A stretch of DNA of 64,000 nt from Diadema setosum. Taxonomy: Eukaryota; Echinodermata; Echinoidea; Diadematoida; Diadematidae. The DNA lies in contig NC_092705.1 in assembly GCF_964275005.1 (NCBI RefSeq), positions 23,056,980 to 23,120,979 on the forward strand, given 5' to 3'. Under the pieces are notes generated by a model. That model worked only from the letters and a program-made list of their open reading frames with translations, did no database searches and was not told the origin of the DNA. Position 1 is the stretch's first letter, and each line of letters starts with the position of its first letter. A program made the position numbers and the translations under genes. Positions 28,401 to 38,220 of the stretch are shown one piece after another.

Positions 28401-31400
28401 CAATAACAACGATGAGGCATAGGAACGCCATGACCCCAACTACGACCCCCTCTTCAAACTCAGGCCATTCTGCGATGCGGTCACTGAGGCTTTTAGAACA
28501 GTGTTTACACGTTGGAGTTCTATAGCAATAGATGGAGCTCTTAGAAGATTCTATATTATATGGACGACTGAGCTTAAAAACGTACAATCCTCAAAAGCCA
28601 GCGAAATACTTCTTGAAAGCATATAAGATTTTTGATCCATCAGAATATACCAGGAACTTTCGTCTTTATACCGGCAAGAACAGTGAAGGCATCATCCAAC
28701 TGGTACTTTCTATGATGGCTAGCCTGCTTGACAAAGGGTACAGGTTATTACCGGACAACTGGTACACGAGTCCAGCCCTTTTCTTATAACTATTTAAACG
28801 CAAGACACGTGCTTGTGGCATTGTCAGAATGAACAGGAAAGGAATGCTAAAGGATCTGAAACCAAGCAGAAAGTTGAAACGAGGAGGGTCACTTTTCAAG
28901 TGATGTAAAGAAATGCTGAGCACCATCCACTCCAGTAGTTCCAGGGACACGCAGAAGAGATATCTTGTGACAGTAGAGGCCATTTGGAAACCAGACAATT
29001 GTGTCGGACTATATACGCATAGCTACATGGGAGGACTGGATTTGTCAGACTTTCTCACTAATCAGTATACCGACATGAAGAAGTGAATGGTACAAGAAAC
29101 TGAATTTTCATTTGAATGATTTTGCTGTAACTAATGCTAACATTCTGGTCGACAGGAGGGTTAATCATTTGACTTTTTTTTTTTGGTTCTAGACCTGATT
29201 GATGAGAATGATCGATGATTTACCCATGGAAATTTACATAACCAGGACAGACTAAAACTGTCTCGAGCCGGGAGGAAAAGCGAGAAGGAAAATTTGTTTG
29301 GACTAGAGTTTTCACAATCACAACACTTGCCAGTTCATGTTCCTCCCACTGACAAAACCAACGATCCGACAAGTTCGAGCGTTGTGTATAAACCTTCATC
29401 ATCTGGAAGGCGTAAGTTACTAGGAGAGCGCATCCCTCGACCGGAAACGAGATACATGTGTCGGAAGTGCAAGGTGCTTCTCCATCCTGTGTGCTTTGTA
29501 TCGCACCACACTTGAGCCAATTTTCGCTCAGGATAGACGAGCAAAGTACACATTTGTACACATCGGTAGGAATTGCAAAGTATGACTGAATGCGCTGATT
29601 GTCTTTTTTCCCCTCTCACCGTAACTGATATTATCTTGCCATAGCATACACATGGTGCTTTTTTTTCATAAATTTTAAAATAGTTGCGGCCACATCGCGA
29701 CGACTAATTTGTTCGAGACGTCTCGTCAATAACCGGCGAAGATGAGTATCGGTGACGGAGAAGGTGTCTCTGGGACATCGCAGGTAACGTCCCCTCGACT
29801 TCCGGGCAAACTAGTTGTTACCTTGTTTGATATCGTCGCCCTGAAGTCACCCTCTGGATGACTTTTTCGGTCTTTCGTGTCGCACGAGTAGCAACACACG
29901 TCTCCTACAGTGAGATAGGCTCTTAAATATTATCTACGGTACTAATCTGAAAGCTGAACTACCTTCTTGGGCCTTCGGTGCTCGCTGTTTAAACGTTAGG
30001 ATCTTGGCGTCACGGTTGTCGTTCAGCCGTTCCTGCAAATCGATGTTGTACGTTGACGAGTTTCTGCGTCCCCTCTCTCCGACGTTGCCGCATTTTCCTG
30101 CGTGACCTTAAAGTGACTCCGGTCTATGTTCATGAGGGCGCGGTTTGGAATGAATCTATCATTTATGTTTAATTTGGTTGTGTTTTGTTTCATGGGGAGG
30201 GGGTAGATATGAGGAAAAGAAGTGGAATTATCTCAGCATGAAGAGTGCGTTTATGTTTCCTCATCAAATTTCATTGTGATGTCTTCTTATTGTCTTTTAT
30301 AACAAGTACAAAATCACATGGATATTTCCTGAAGAAGTGTTTAAGTACTTATTTTATCATTGGTCTTATGCACCTATATTCTCGTAAATCATCATGAACT
30401 ATAGCTGTTTTACTAATAGATTGTATCATGAGCTGACGACAGAACGGTTAAGGGGAGAGAAACAGACAGACAGAGAAACAGATATAGATAGACAACAGAC
30501 ATGGAGGAAGGGAGATGGATGAAGAGATTCACAATTCGTAGGGAACCAAATAGATTCAGAGAACATGAAGTAGAGAATATGTAGATATAGAAAGGGAGAT
30601 AAAAGAAATGTAGAGATAATTTAACAGACCCACATAAATTCAAAGAGGTAGACGTGAGGAGAGATCTAGCAAAGGAAATTGGGATAGAGAAACAATGAGA
30701 AAGGGGGAAGGGAAAGAGGAGAGTGGTAGAGGGGAAGAGATGGAGAGACAAAATGGAGAGGCGGATACAAGATATCATATTGAGTATATCATCTCAGGAT
30801 ACAAACCTGTCTCCCCCTCGTTTTGCTTGGTCGTATCTTTTCCCGGAGACTTGCTAGTCTTTCTTCAGGCGTTTTTCTTGGCGATCTGTCGGATCCTTTT
30901 CTGGATGGTGTCTGCCTCAATCCTTTCGAAGGTGTCTTCCTTAGACATGACGGTGACAACGCCAACCCTCTCTCTACCACAAATATAAATTGATAAATAC
31001 AATGTAAATGAATGATAGGAAAGGGTCTACAAAATCTGGTACATTTTGCTTTTCTTTTCTTTCTTTTTTTGGGTTAATCTTATGCTATCATGATAGACGA
31101 GGGATAACTCTGTCCAGAATCACTGAAAAACAAAAACCACCCTTGTTGACCCAACATTCAGGTCCACTATTCATGGAAAATTAACCCAAGCGACCTTTTG
31201 TAGGGCCAATAAAAACGATATATTGTATATTACGTAGTATATTGCGACTGTGTCAGACAGTGGTCGTACAATTATCGACATTATCATTCTTAGCAGTAAA
31301 CAACCACCACTTTTAGTTTATTCTAGTCGTAGCGTCGCAATAATGTCACACCCGAACACTAATACTCATATTTACAAGTTTCTTTTACCTTTTCCTTCTA

Positions 31401-31505
31401 TCGCCTTTCGTTGCCAGCGCGGAAGGCGGATCCACTGCCCATGCTCAGCGGCCCGTCCAGGCGGATTAACTCACTCACACTCGACTCGAACTGAAGATTT
31501 GACAT
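17167..31505 (-). CDS. CDC20: CDC20 (Fizzy) APC/C activator, ten exons, three 1-nt frame breaks in exons 1-3
   Basis: Exons in transcript order: 31389-31505, 30807-30973, 29963-30155, 25896-26024, 22569-22765, 21159-21253, 20051-20279, 19067-19192, 18578-18695 and 17167-17348. The product is the WD40 co-activator that brings substrates to the anaphase-promoting complex and is the target of the spindle checkpoint. Visible motifs: start [26 protein letters not shown], a KTPSK-type basic segment, C-box DRFIPNR (split by intron 2), a KILTF motif where MAD2 binds, [15 protein letters not shown], then seven-blade WD40 sequence ([53 protein letters not shown]) and the C-terminal IR tail. HHHDVR and the IR ending favour CDC20 over FZR1. 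Exons 4-10 join in phase. Exons 1 and 3 each need one extra base (near 31424 and 30070) and exon 2 one fewer (near 30813-30817) to keep frame; about 517 aa would result. Intron 9 uses a GC donor. The cause of the breaks (assembly error, allele or decay) is undecided. Confidence 0.92.
17390..18240. repeat. Degenerate minisatellite in CDC20 intron 9
   Basis: About 850 bases of diverged tandem copies of a unit of roughly 30-60 bases, built from phrases like AATGGGAAGAGGTTGGTGTT, GATGTTTGTGTAAAATGAAA and GGTTGGTGTCAATGGG. The minus-strand open frames through it (HKHLPTNTN-type repeats) are products of the periodicity, not genes. It begins only about 40 bases from the final CDC20 exon. Confidence 0.75.
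19620..20045. repeat. Compound tetranucleotide microsatellite in CDC20 intron 7
   Basis: Interrupted runs of ATCT, TTTA and ATTC motifs, including about 14 ATTC units near 19808-19862, TTTA near 19863-19893 and ATCT near 19976-20035. It runs to within about 10 bases of the exon 7 splice donor (exon ends at 20051). The plus-strand open frame through it (Tyr/Ile/Leu/His repeats) is spurious. Confidence 0.85.
20855..20990. repeat. AAT trinucleotide microsatellite
   Basis: AAT repeats with AAC, ACT and GAT interruptions, lying in CDC20 intron 6. The poly-Ile frame across it is not a gene. Confidence 0.85.
21597..22171. mobile_element. Palindromic MITE, 575 bp, in CDC20 intron 5
   Basis: The termini are perfect inverts over about 23 bases beginning TTAAAGGACAAGTTCACCTT. 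Homology between the two halves continues inward: AACACATCAGTGAAA, AAAAGTTATGAATTTTT and GATGAGAAGACTACTATAGT each have an inverted partner, and the centre is an inverted repeat around CATTACCCTACATTATGTCA. No coding frame. A diverged relative lies at 31771-32220. Confidence 0.8.
22405..22555. repeat. GAT/GGT microsatellite next to CDC20 exon 5
   Basis: ATGATG runs grading into GGTGGTGGT and back to GATGAC, ending about 12 bases from the exon 5 donor (exon ends at 22569). On the transcribed strand this is ATC/ACC repeat at the very start of intron 5. Confidence 0.85.
24420..25290. repeat. Tandem array of four ~205-240 bp units in CDC20 intron 4
   Basis: Each unit begins GTGATGGTGCGAGATCCTCG, followed by GAGCGAAGCGAGCGAGC, a G run, a CCCCCTCC-type block, GGGACTTTTTGTAAAA, AAAGTCGCGTTTATAGA, AAGGACTATGATCATAAC and CATACGGGAGTAC. 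GATCCTCG falls at about 24436, 24676, 24881 and 25099, giving periods near 240, 205 and 218. A single inverted, diverged unit occurs at about 35470-35640. Short frames starting MLYKRDF on the minus strand are part of the unit and not evidence of a gene. Confidence 0.8.
26190..27115 (+). pseudogene. Degenerate non-LTR retrotransposon reverse transcriptase fragment
   Basis: Recognisable reverse transcriptase blocks occur in order but in shifting frames with stops: DEVRKL (26530), a [19 protein letters not shown] block near 26570-26630, [12 protein letters not shown] (26728-26763), [10 protein letters not shown] (26783), [11 protein letters not shown] (near 26870-26905), [10 protein letters not shown] (near 26980) and YADDCILY (near 27050), the last matching the catalytic YADD box. 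This is a LINE-type polymerase (the jockey/CR1-like style is a guess). It is inactive and is inserted antisense in CDC20 intron 3. Confidence 0.8.
28330..29515 (+). pseudogene. Degenerate piggyBac-type transposase
   Basis: Blocks resembling the piggyBac DDE transposase appear with frameshifts and stops: [19 protein letters not shown] (from about 28352), [77 protein letters not shown], then a C-terminal cysteine cluster [17 protein letters not shown] (29449-29500) typical of the family's zinc-binding tail. Located in CDC20 intron 3, antisense to it. Terminal repeats and TTAA target sites were not located. Confidence 0.8.
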
Positions 31506-31770
31506 GATTGTTTTCCCGCTTATCTACGTAGCGGTTGATCCTACACAACAAATGCTACCTATTGAATGAACTTTGTTGAAACTTGGATAAAGAGAAAGGA
31601 GAGAGAGAGAGGAAAACAAAATGTTAAACCGTGATCTCGAACATGTTAATGATTGGATGTGTTTGAACAAACTGAGTTTAAACCCCCAAAAGACAGAGAG
31701 TTTTCTCATTGGCTCAATTATCAAGGCGTTCTACCCTCCGTATACATTGCGCGGACAGGTGATTAAGCAT

Positions 31771-32220
31771 TAAAGGGAACACAAACCCAAAGAGCAATGT
31801 GGATTGAGTGAAAGCAGCAACATTAGTAGAACACATCAGTGAAAATTTGAGGAAAATTGACAATCGATGCAAAAGTTGTGAATTTTTTAAGTTTTGGTGT
31901 TGGAACCGCTGGATGAGGAGACTACTAGAGGTTATGAAGTATGAGTGGACAACAATACAAAGAAAATATAAAGATAATTCCACAAAAATTCACTTTTCTA
32001 GCATTATGAAAGAGCACTTGACTAACTGCTTTCAGAAAGCAAGGGGAATGATTGCTACCCTCAACATATGTCAGTATCAAGTTGATGGAATTTGTAATTT
32101 TCATGAAACTGATTTTTGTGGAATTTTCATGGTGCAACCATCAGAGCAATTTGAGTCTGAGCGAAGTCTCCTCTTGTGTATTGCCTCATTCACAAACTGT
32201 CATACAGCAGAGCTGTCATG
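31771..32220. mobile_element. Diverged relative of the 21597-22171 MITE
   Basis: It shares the ordered phrases TTAAAGG, ATGTGGATTGAGTGAA, GTAGAACACATCAGTGAAA, TTTGAGGAAAAT, AAAAGTTGTGAATTTTT and TGGATGAGGAGACTACTA with the CDC20 intron element. The right half is weak. The plus-strand open frame across it (31808-32221) is a by-product and does not resemble a protein family. Confidence 0.6.
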
Positions 32221-32224
32221 AGAC

Positions 32225-32600
32225 TCCCATCTCCTCCGGTGATTCTACCACAAAAGTGAACACGGTAAAGCAGATGTAGAGACTGCCACTCCCTCTACTT
32301 CAACTTCAACTTCTTGAGACTTCCAACTCATCCGGACATTCTACCACAGAAAGTGAACACAGTGAAGCAGATGTAGAGACTGCCACTCCTTCTAATATAC
32401 TTCAACTTCAACTTTTTCTCAGACGTCCAGCTCCTCCGGACATTACAAAGAAAGTGAACACGGTGAAGCAGATGTAGAGATCGACTGCAACTCCTACTTC
32501 AACTTTGACTTCTTCTTCAGATTTTCATCTCCGGACATTCTACCATAGAAAGTGAACAGTCGGTGAAGCAGATGTAGTTCGGCATGTTCTACTTCCATGA
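32225..32600 (+). repeat. Four decayed ~100-bp direct repeats
   Basis: The unit contains CTCCGGACATTCTACCACAG, AAAGTGAACACGGTGAAGCA and GATGTAGAGACTGCCACTCC. In one frame a unit reads like SGHSTTESEHSEADVETATP, so it may derive from a Ser/Thr/Glu-rich protein repeat, now interrupted by stops. It lies directly before the transposase remnant at 32.6 kb, and whether the two belonged together is unknown. Confidence 0.6.
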
Positions 32601-33245
32601 CAGTTGTGACAACGAGCAGCGAGACTGTGAGTGACTATTACAACTACTGTAAACAACTTTTGTTAGTGGGCTGTTCTCACCAAGACACACTGCGACACGC
32701 CCATTGGTGGACCTGGAAAAGTTTTTGAAATCGACAAGTCAAAGTTTGAGAAGCGGAAGTATAATGAAGGTAGATCAGTTGACGGACAGTGTTTTTTTTT
32801 TGTGTGTTTTTTTTGTGTTTTTTTTTTTGTGGGGGGGGGGGGGGGGGGTTGCTAAGAAACAAGAGAAGTGTTCCTTGTGCCAGTGCCGGACAATAAGAGA
32901 GATAGAGTCACATTGGAACCACTTATCATCCAGCACATTAAGTCAGGGACAACAATTCGTGACTGTTGGAAGGCCTATGACCAACTGGGAGCCGCAGGAT
33001 GAGCATTTAACTGTCATGCACTCATACATTAAATTTTGTGGACCCTATTTCCAAGCAACACACCAACAACATCGAAGGATTGTGGTGGCAGATCAAGAGG
33101 TAGCTGAGCGAAAAACATACCTGCTGAGACAAGTGGGAACTTCACCTAGTGAAATACAAGTGGAGGCAATATCACAAAGGAGAAGATCTCTTCACGAAAT
33201 TTCTTCTGGATGCTGCTCAATCGTACCCTCCCAAGAAATAGATGA
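32590..33245 (+). pseudogene. Broken ISXO2/Merlin-type DDE transposase
   Basis: From about 32700 one frame reads GGPGKVFEIDKSKFEKRKYN and EGRSVDGQ, which matches the start of the ISXO2-like DDE domain (usual form: GGPG..VEIDES.F..RKYN.GR). After a T/G homopolymer (32792-32849) other frames give SGTTIRDCWKAYDQLGAAG, LNFVDPISKQHTNNIEGLWW and KWRQYHKGEDLFTKFLLDAA, the family's later blocks in order. The changes of frame show it is dead. In animals this domain belongs to Merlin transposons. Confidence 0.8.
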
Positions 33246-33786
33246 CCAAACCTGGTAAGTTTGCTATATTGCATTTCTCCCACCTAATTTTGTTATAAAT
33301 ACATCTTACTACAAAATATAAGTGATCAGATTTTTTTTTCCATGTTAGTGGGTGTACATATGGAAATCTAGCCAAGGCACGCTATAAACAAATAGATAAC
33401 TAAATTAAGATGGAAAAAAAATATTGGTAAATTAATCATCGAATTCATAAATAAATAGATAAGTAGATCAACGGATCAGAAAACCCAAACTATTTAAATG
33501 CGTTTTGGGATTTTATTGGAAATAGTTATAGCACTTTCAAGCACCGCCGGCCAATGTCGCCATCGCACAGTTCGCCCCAATTTAGCTTTCTACGAGCTGC
33601 TGTAGGGATTATTTTTTCAAGGTATTGTTTTATAAAAATGACGAAATGAATTTTATGAGAAACATTCGATTTCCTTCAGACTTCAACGAACTAATCCAGA
33701 AATTCTTTCAGATAAGCATAATATCAGTGTCAATCCTTTCTATAAGAATAAAACATTTGGGTGTGTGTTTTGTGTGTGTGTCTGAA

Positions 33787-33788
<2 letters not shown>

Positions 33789-33832
<44 letters not shown>
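33789..33832. repeat. TG dinucleotide microsatellite
   Basis: About 22 uninterrupted GT units; the Cys/Val open frame across it is spurious. Confidence 0.9.
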
Positions 33833-33836
<4 letters not shown>

Positions 33837-34344
33837 TATTACAAATGGGGTGGCTGTCCCAAAAGAAGCTCTTGTAATTATCGACTTTACAATGATGATC
33901 ATAATTACAAGTGTGGAGTCACAAAATATCGATCTATAACAAGGCAAGTGGCAAAATCACCTGTGGATCTATTATGCAATACATTTGGCCATGATAAGGC
34001 CGGATTACTAGTGCATTTAAATTAGGGAGTATTATTATAATGAACTTCCTTCAGGGCCAAGCATTTCTATACAGGACAAGCAGTTAACAAGCTATACCAT
34101 TTGAAACAAACCCCCCCCCCCAAAAAAAAAAAAGTCAGTGGTTGATTTTATGACTTTCTTCTAAAACGACTGTTAGTACTATTTTGTCCATTGCGACTCA
34201 AGTTTAGATTTTATTAATACTAATCAGATAATAATCGGGGTGGTAGTAAAAAGCAACGACCGACCGTATAATTTCCTTGCAGGGCAGGCCTCGTACGCAC
34301 TGGGATGATTCCATTCACATCTCCAGCTCATAATGTATGTGATG

Positions 34345-34640
34345 ACGGTTACAGCTCGTTATTCTGAAGGTTCGTTATTCCGACGGCTCTTCAATCCGAA
34401 GATTTGTTATTCCGAAGGTTCGTTATTCCAAATTTCATTTTCGGATTAATAAATCTTCGGAATAAGGAACCTTCGGAATAACGCCACAAATGTTCGGATT
34501 AACGAACCCTTTTTCATTTTCGGATTAACGAACCCCTAGGTATAGGGAATTTGTGTGCTTCGGATTAACGAACCTTCGGAATAACGAACCTTTGGAATAA
34601 CGAACCTTCGGAATAGCGAACCTTTGGAATAACGAACAGC
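34345..34640. repeat. Clustered TTCGGAATAACGAA repeats in palindromic layout
   Basis: The left half carries GGTTCGTTATTCCGA-type copies and the right half carries the inverse (TTCGGAATAACGAACC), with ATTTCATTTTCGGATTAA between them. About ten copies of the 14-base word or near matches occur in 300 bases. Related patches lie at 37585-37680 and 44150-44400. Confidence 0.7.
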
Positions 34641-37600
34641 ACCCGTGATGACACATGGACATCTGCAAAGCTCATAACACGTACTCGGGCTCTTACACAA
34701 ATCATACGTCAGTGAATATTGCGCATTTCCTGTCGTCCCACGGTTCCATCTCGTAAATGTACCGTAAATACTGTCACCATGAAATGTGGAAATTGCTTAC
34801 AGTGATATCATAATCATCATTTTTCCGCAAAAACAAAAGCCTTGAGAAATTAGAGGGTATTAAAAAGAACGAACGTCAGTGCTTACCACATTGTCTTGTT
34901 CTGACATGCAAGTTACATGCACGCAGGTCTGATAGTGATACATAACCTTACAGAATGAACAATGTAAACAGATATCAGTTATTCTACTGTAATCTCAAAA
35001 CAGAGAAAGAGTTTGTAAGGCCCTGGTTTTTATGAGGGAGTAAGTTTTCTCACCTGATTAAAGGCTGCAATCCTGGTACTGCCAAACGAACATATGCAAA
35101 GCATAGAGCATTAGTTCATAGTCCGTCTTGCAAAGACTTGAGTCGGTGAACAGTCTTCTAGATACAGCGTACAAGCTCTCTCATCGACAGCACATCCGGA
35201 ATCACGACATGCGGCAGACAATGGCTAAAGAATTCAAAATCTCCCGCGCATTTAGCCAGGAGTACCAAGGATATTTCAAGAGGACGCAAGGGAATCTGGA
35301 ATGCGAAAAGAATGTGCGGTGACGATGAACAGGTGAAAGAGCACGCTATTGTTAATAGCAACGAAAGTTACTCCAACGCCAATAAACAACACTGTTTAGG
35401 CGCAGGGGATAAGAAGCACATGACCACGGAATGTCAATAGCAAGATAATTGGTTCGAGTCTTGTCACTATAGACATTTATTTTTAAATGCTCTATAAACG
35501 CGACTTTTATACTGCATTTGTTACAAAAAGTCCCCCAAAATGTGAGAAGGGGGTATCCCACCTCTCACATCCTCCCCCTCACGGTCACTTCCCTACATCG
35601 CCGAGGATCTCATACTGTCACATAAAATGTGCCCCTTCGAAATTTGCCCCCCCCCCCAAAAAAAAAAAAAAAAAATAATGAAAAAAAATAATAATAAAAA
35701 TAAAAAATAAAAAATGAAAAATAAAAAGTGAAATAAAATAAAATAAAACAAGATAAATAAAACAATAATAAAGCTTCCTTTTTCAAAGATGTTTGACCAA
35801 TTATTACAATTCAGTTCGTAATTATGATTCATGATTTCATGATTATGACCTATGTATGTGTGTATGGCTGATACATAAACTTACGTGCAAAGTCATGAGA
35901 AAAAAACATTAACTGACAGCCATTTTGGATTTCAGGAATAGCCTGAGTGTTATATCAGTACCTTTCTGTTTCATATCTCTGAATAAGTACTTCGATGTGT
36001 TTATCCTTTCTCAGAATAGACATTAAAAGTGATGATTCGTCGCACTACCCGCAAAGCTATACATGTGAAAAAAACAAACAAACAAACATGAAATAGCGGC
36101 CAACTTTGAACGTCTTCTTGAATTGCGGAAATGACCAATTAAGGAGAATTTATGAGGACTTTCATTATGTTAATTACATTCTATACGCATTTCTGTACAA
36201 ATCCTTTAAAAAATAGTTTGTTACCAAGATGTCGGGCTGAAGCCTATTTTGACCTCATGATGTTGGCCTAAAGACTAGTGACTTTCCTGTCATTCGAAAT
36301 CCATTATTTTTCCGGATGGAGAAAGTTTGGAAGTCCTTCCTGGGTAAAGTTACCGAACAATCGTCCTGACTGTAAAGAAAGAAAAAGTGGCTACAACCGT
36401 TGAAGTTTTGCAGAACAACAAAAATATAATGTAAATAACAACTGTACACCGCTAAGAGTGATTAATCATACTTTCTTTTCTTATCTTTTTCGATAAAATC
36501 AATAACCATTTCATATTTCTTCTCACACTTTTTGAATATAGGTTCCATGCGTCGGATGTGCGTATGAATTACACAGAGGGTGATATTCTAATGGGATGAC
36601 ACACACATAATGAATAAGCCTACATCATTATGATACAAATTCTAACACGATGCATACATATACATGTACATACAGACACATGTTTTACGCTCATACACTC
36701 ACACATAAAATTATATTCACCTATACATACATACATACATACATACATGTACATGTACAAACAAAGACCCTTATACATGCACCCATACACATCGTTAACG
36801 ATCGTCCCGTCACTGTAACACAAAACCATTGTGTTATGTATGTATGCTAACCTGGAAACATTGAACTGTACATTACTTGAATATGAGACCATTCCGAAGC
36901 AAATAATTTTCACACAACAATAGATATAATGTACAAGAATTGGAACAATCATCCCCCAGCATTCCCACTGATTCCCACTGATCAGTTACTAGCTGTATTA
37001 CAGACAGGATGTGTTATCGGTTGTGAGTTCCGAATTCAGGGATTTGGCCTTCACCCGGGATGGTCATATAAAATCTGAGAAAACAAAGTTGACAATCCAT
37101 CGGTGTTTTTTTTTTTCCTTTCTTTTTTTCACCCAATGACCAATATGCTCATATACCGTTCCCACTGCTAACGGTAGATAGGCGTGAGTAGGAGGTCCAA
37201 GCTGTGACGGGATAGATAAAAGCAGAAGTTTGGTCCTCGTGTTGTGAAAAGAGGCTCTCACTGCAGTTTATTTATTTCTTACTTCACGAGACGCAGCGTA
37301 AGTAAGTATTCCACGGAATGATTTCTAATGTTACTAATAATGTGTGTGCTCTTTTGTATGTTACTGCCGTCTTTTTCCTAAGAGGGGTGACTGCATTTTT
37401 CATTGGCTGTTAACATGGACTATACACAATGCTGGTTCTCCCGGCCGCGAAAAATTATTCTCCATAATAGAATTATTGCCTTAGTACCGGCCATCTCCCT
37501 ATTAACAAAAACAGTCTTCAGGACTTCAAGTTATTTTCTGTCGTAATCAACCTCCTTGGTAAAACCATTGTGTTTTTCAAAATAACAAGCCTTCGGAATA

Positions 37601-38142
37601 ACGAATCTCGTTTCATTTTCCGATTAACGAACTTCCGAAATAACGAACCTTCGAAATAACGAATTTCATGTCATTTCCTGATTAAATCATTCATAATTGA
37701 ACCGCCCGGAACCGCCTGAATCCGCCGCGTCAAATTACTCCCAGTAACTGCCCGAAACCAACCGTCAGTATTTTTATAGCTTTATGCTTTATTATTGTTA
37801 TTGTTTTCATTATAGAAAAGGTGTTTACATAATTTGAAAGAGGTCAACGTATGTAAAAAGTATGTCAAAACGTACGTCAAAGTTAGTCAGAATTATTTCT
37901 GTGACACAAAAGTCTCTAGATAAAGTCTTAATAGGCTTGCAAAATAAACATAACTTATGACAGACAAAAATAAACATGCCGTGATCTATTTTGCATAATT
38001 TAGAAAGTTGTCGAAATGAGAGTAATATTGCTGTACCTTCCAAGGAACAACATATAGGCCATTGTGTACGGAATCTTCAGTTGCTGAAGGGTTAATGAAC
38101 TTTCGACAATAGTCGACGAACATCACCGGCATGACCGGTACT

Positions 38143-38185
38143 AGTGAGGGTCCGTTTCTGGGGACCCCCGAAACGGACCCTCACT
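38143..38185 (+). promoter_or_regulatory. Perfect 16-bp-stem hairpin just 5' of the CUB/LDLa start codon
   Basis: The left arm AGTGAGGGTCCGTTTC and right arm GAAACGGACCCTCACT are exact inverses. The 11-base centre TGGGGACCCCC can pair further (GGGG/CCCC). It ends 35 bases before the ATG at 38221 and would lie in the 5' UTR if transcription starts upstream. A regulatory role is inference only; it could equally be a tiny foldback element. Confidence 0.5.
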
Positions 38186-38220
38186 GAATCCTTGTGACGG
38201 TAATAAGTACTTATCTAGAA

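Larger units (their letters stand above)
33246..38142. other. Intergenic region between the CDC20 upstream repeats and the CUB/LDLa gene
   Basis: No exon is convincing. Contents: TG repeat (33789-33832), a palindromic TTCGGAATAACGAA cluster (34345-34640), an inverted single unit of the 24.4-kb array (about 35470-35640), A/AAT-rich sequence (35655-35770), a CATA repeat (36724-36748) and a second TTCGGAATAACGAA patch (37585-37680). The promoter and any 5' UTR exon of the CUB/LDLa gene should lie toward the right end but cannot be defined. Confidence 0.55.

Noticed and set aside
30807-30856. Micro-exon starting after GACTAG to repair the CDC20 frame without an indel
   Set aside because: The bases before that AG are purine-rich with no pyrimidine tract, and it would remove the basic segment expected upstream of the C-box.
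30807-30973. Alternative frame reading [20 protein letters not shown] as the terminal exon of another minus-strand gene
   Set aside because: The overlapping frame with KTPSK-type motifs fits between CDC20 exon 1 and the DRFIP exon with matching splice phases; the other frame matches no family I know.
32704-33258. 184-aa plus-strand ORF as a real gene
   Set aside because: It crosses T and G homopolymers and drifts out of the transposase frame; it is a chance frame through a dead Merlin element.
35128-35322. 64-aa plus-strand ORF MQRLESVNSLLD...
   Set aside because: Not recognised, no splice or promoter context, and too short to stand alone.
38194-38220. Earlier GTG start for the CUB/LDLa protein
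   Set aside because: Eukaryotic initiation at GTG is unlikely and the ATG at 38221 gives a normal cytosolic tail before the membrane anchor.
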